Shown here piece after piece: positions 3,478 through 5,877 of a DNA stretch of 5,877 bases. Source of the DNA: Thiodiazotropha sp037382205. Lineage in GTDB: Bacteria > Pseudomonadota > Gammaproteobacteria > Chromatiales > Chromatiaceae. The DNA lies in contig JARRQD010000309.1 in the NCBI GenBank assembly GCA_037382205.1, positions 1 through 5,877 of the forward strand. Reading direction: 5' to 3'. The translations under genes were made by a program, and so were the position numbers. Below the pieces are notes generated by a model. That model searched no databases. It worked only from the letters and a program-made list of their open reading frames with translations, and had not been told where the DNA came from. Position 1 is the stretch's first letter. Every line of letters begins with the position of its first letter.

Positions 3478-5877
3478 ATGTATCAGGGAACGTCACTACC
3501 AGGACAACTCCGGATCCTCATTATCGAGGGGTCTGAAAGCATCTATGGACTTGTATGCCAAGTGCTACGGCGCCAGAATCTGAATGTCCTGACCCGGCGC
3601 ATTGAAACCCGTGAAGCCTTTACACAGACATTGGTGCAGGGTGAGTGGGATCTCATTCTTTCCAATACTGACAACACCACTTTCAATCCGATTGACGCCC
3701 TCAAACTACTGCAAGACCGACAGCTGGACATACCATTCATCCTCGTATCAGACAGCATAGGCGAGGAGAAGGTAGCCTCATTACTGAAAGCAGGCGCCAA
3801 CGACTACATCAACCTCCATAATCTGGCTCGCCTGGTGCCCGCTGTTGAGCGGGAACTGAAAGAGGCGGCCGTACGCCGCGACGCGGAAAAGACAAAGCAG
3901 GCACTACGTCGCAGTGAAAACCGCTACCGCCAGCTGGTCGACCACTCACCAACACCGATTCTTCTGCTGCAAAATGACAAAATTGTCTTTCTCAATGAGG
4001 CTGCGGCTCAAGCGCTTGTAGCCTCTCTGGATCAGCCGTTGATCAATAAACCAGCTGATCTGCTATTTGAGGATAATTTCGCAAAACTGCTCAACGCACC
4101 CACTCACAAAAACAACACCGAACTGAACCGCCATCCACGACAGACCACATTCAAGCGAGTAGACGGGGAAAAGATCCTGGTCGAGGTCTTCATCAGTCCG
4201 GTGGAATATGAGGGCGCCCCCGCCACCCAGCTGGTGTTTTCCGACATCACCAACCGCAAGGAGTCGGATGCCAAGCTGCAGCAGGCAGCCCAGATCATTG
4301 AGCACACCATGGAAGCGGTTCTGATCACCGATATCAGTGGCACCATCGAATCGGTCAACCCAGCCTTCTCAGAGATCACCGGCTATTCCAAAACAGAGAT
4401 CATCGACAATCATCCCAGATTGTTGATTTCAGGCAAGCACAGCCCAGAATTTCTCAATGAGCTCTGGGATCACGTAAAAACCACTGGCTCATGGCGGGGT
4501 GAACTGTGGAACCAACGCAAGAGCGGGGAGATATACCCGGTTTGGATGACCATCAGTTGCGTACGCGACGAACAGGGTGAGGCCCTCCACTATGTGATGG
4601 TTTTCTCTGACATCACCAGCCTGAAACAGACCCAGAGCCAGCTGGAACATCTTGCTCATCATGACTCACTCACCAATCTGCCAAATCGACTGCTGTTCGA
4701 AGATCGACTTGAGCACGCCCTGGCCCAGGCTAAACGTCAAAGCCGACAACTCGCGGTGTTGTTCCTCGACCTGGATCGATTCAAGACCATCAACGACAGT
4801 CTTGGTCATGCCATGGGCGACGAGCTACTCAAGGAGGTAGCCAAGCGGCTGCAGAACATATTGAGGGATGACGACACCGCCGCTCGACTGGGTGGCGATG
4901 AGTTTACCGTACTGGTTGAGAATCTTGAGGATCCAAGTCAGGCCGCCGTCGTAGCGACGAAGATCCAGGATAAGTTCAAGGCCCCATTTAAAATTGCCGG
5001 CCGCGAGTTGCACATCACCGCCAGTATCGGCATCAGCATCTTTCCTGAAGATGGTAAAGATGTCGCCGACCTGACCAAAAATGCCGATGCCGCCATGTAT
5101 CAAGCCAAAGAGCAAGGGCGCAACAACTACCGATACTACACCCAAGAACTCACTCGCAGCGCCTTTGAGCGACTGCTACTGGAGACAGAACTTCGCAACG
5201 CCCTCAAAGAGGATCAGCTGTTGCTCTACTACCAGCCACAAATCTCATTAAAGAATGGTGAAATGACCGGTGCTGAGGCCTTGCTACGTTGGCATCACCC
5301 CCGCCTAGGCATCATTCCCCCAGCTCGCTTCATCCCATTGGCTGAGGAGTCGGGCCTAATCCATGAGATCGGTAGCTGGGTGTTGAGCGAAGCCTGCCAA
5401 CAGACCCGCTACCTCTACAAACAAGGTATCTTCCAGGGACGTATGGCGATAAATCTCTCGGTGCGTCAGATCATGCAGACCGACCTGATCCTGCGTTTTG
5501 AAGAGATAATCGCCGAGTCCGACTGCCCACCTAACATGCTGCAGCTTGAAGTCACAGAGGGTATTTTCATGGGGCAGATGAAAAACTCTGTACCGGTGCT
5601 GGATGTCTTCAAAAAACTCGGTGTGTCGATTGCGATCGACGACTTTGGCACTGGCTACTCCTCCCTATCCTATTTGAAGCAGCTGCCCATCGACAAACTT
5701 AAGATAGATCGCTCCTTCATTCGAGACATGCCCCATGACAGCGATGCGGTTGCAATCACACAGGCAATTGTTTCTCTTGGCAAAAACCTAGGGCTGAGAA
5801 TCACCGCCGAGGGCATTGAAACCATGGCCCAGCAATCTCTACTACAGAAGATGGGCTGCCAGGAGGGTCAAGGCTAC
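3478..5877 (+). CDS. Receiver-like/PAS/PAS/GGDEF/EAL cyclic-di-GMP turnover protein, C-terminus cut off
   Basis: 800 codons are open from ATG 3478 to the edge; between the upstream in-frame TAG (3415) and this ATG there is no other ATG, GTG or TTG. The ribosome-binding site is weak. Domains: receiver-like (about 10-128); PAS1 (147-262, ending FSDITNRK); PAS2 (270-383, with VNPAFSEITGYS and FSDITSLK); GGDEF (about 391-555); EAL (about 568 onward). The cyclase motif GGDEF (472-476) is intact and preceded by RxxD (463-466), the product-inhibition I-site. The phosphodiesterase residues also look intact: EAL (600-602), Asn659, Glu691 and Glu694, Asp721-Asp722 in DDFGTGYSS, Lys742, Glu778 and Gln798. 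The protein could therefore make cyclic di-GMP from GTP, hydrolyse it to pGpG, or do both under PAS control. No membrane segment or signal peptide is seen, so it is cytoplasmic. The receiver has lost its phosphorylation residues. Probably 15-30 C-terminal residues are missing. Confidence 0.93.
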   Translation, partial: MYQGTSLPGQLRILIIEGSESIYGLVCQVLRRQNLNVLTRRIETREAFTQTLVQGEWDLILSNTDNTTFNPIDALKLLQDRQLDIPFILVSDSIGEEKVASLLKAGANDYINLHNLARLVPAVERELKEAAVRRDAEKTKQALRRSENRYRQLVDHSPTPILLLQNDKIVFLNEAAAQALVASLDQPLINKPADLLFEDNFAKLLNAPTHKNNTELNRHPRQTTFKRVDGEKILVEVFISPVEYEGAPATQLVFSDITNRKESDAKLQQAAQIIEHTMEAVLITDISGTIESVNPAFSEITGYSKTEIIDNHPRLLISGKHSPEFLNELWDHVKTTGSWRGELWNQRKSGEIYPVWMTISCVRDEQGEALHYVMVFSDITSLKQTQSQLEHLAHHDSLTNLPNRLLFEDRLEHALAQAKRQSRQLAVLFLDLDRFKTINDSLGHAMGDELLKEVAKRLQNILRDDDTAARLGGDEFTVLVENLEDPSQAAVVATKIQDKFKAPFKIAGRELHITASIGISIFPEDGKDVADLTKNADAAMYQAKEQGRNNYRYYTQELTRSAFERLLLETELRNALKEDQLLLYYQPQISLKNGEMTGAEALLRWHHPRLGIIPPARFIPLAEESGLIHEIGSWVLSEACQQTRYLYKQGIFQGRMAINLSVRQIMQTDLILRFEEIIAESDCPPNMLQLEVTEGIFMGQMKNSVPVLDVFKKLGVSIAIDDFGTGYSSLSYLKQLPIDKLKIDRSFIRDMPHDSDAVAITQAIVSLGKNLGLRITAEGIETMAQQSLLQKMGCQEGQGY

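Noticed and set aside
4063..5651. Several minus-strand frames of 61-106 codons within the GGDEF-EAL gene (4063-4305, 4104-4379, 4825-5145, 5466-5651)
   Set aside because: They are antisense to well-conserved PAS, GGDEF and EAL codons and have no family resemblance of their own.

Overview
The window looks like a chromosomal segment of a gammaproteobacterium. This is inferred from the gene families: a Chalcone_3-type periplasmic protein, an HU-like protein with a Lys/Ala-rich tail, a TIGR02281-type membrane retropepsin, an MlaC/Ttg2D-like protein and a PAS-PAS-GGDEF-EAL protein. The mix resembles Chromatiales-type or sulfur-oxidising lineages, but genus cannot be read from it. No transposase, phage gene, CRISPR array, tRNA or rRNA is visible.

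Layout, left to right. (1) Positions 1-510, minus strand: a secreted chalcone-isomerase-like protein, its C-terminus cut by the window edge. (2) 511-904: a divergent intergenic region with a hairpin followed by a T-run and a palindrome just upstream of the next gene. (3) 905-1309, plus: a 134-residue HU-like nucleoid protein. (4) 1310-1852, minus: a membrane-anchored retropepsin-like aspartic protease. It converges on the HU gene with no intervening base, so the two stop codons form one TGATCA palindrome. (5) 1853-2199: non-coding, holding a long inverted repeat (about 2025-2192). In minus-strand RNA the arms pair as a continuous 18-bp stem. (6) 2200-2820, minus: an orphan MlaC/Ttg2D-like periplasmic protein. 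(7) 2827-3477: a 650-base A+T-richer divergent intergenic region with several inverted repeats. (8) 3478-5877, plus, running off the right edge: a receiver-like/PAS/PAS/GGDEF/EAL protein of which 800 residues are visible, probably lacking only a few tens of residues.

The genes do not form an obvious operon or a single pathway. Three encode envelope proteins (chalcone-isomerase-like, retropepsin, MlaC-like), one packages DNA, and one is predicted to make and/or break cyclic di-GMP. I do not see a convincing new multi-gene system. The points most worth a second look are the receiver domain of the cyclic-di-GMP protein, which has lost its phosphorylation residues; the wobble-compatible 18-bp stem just downstream of the mlaC-like gene; and the stem-forming sequences just upstream of the cyclic-di-GMP gene.
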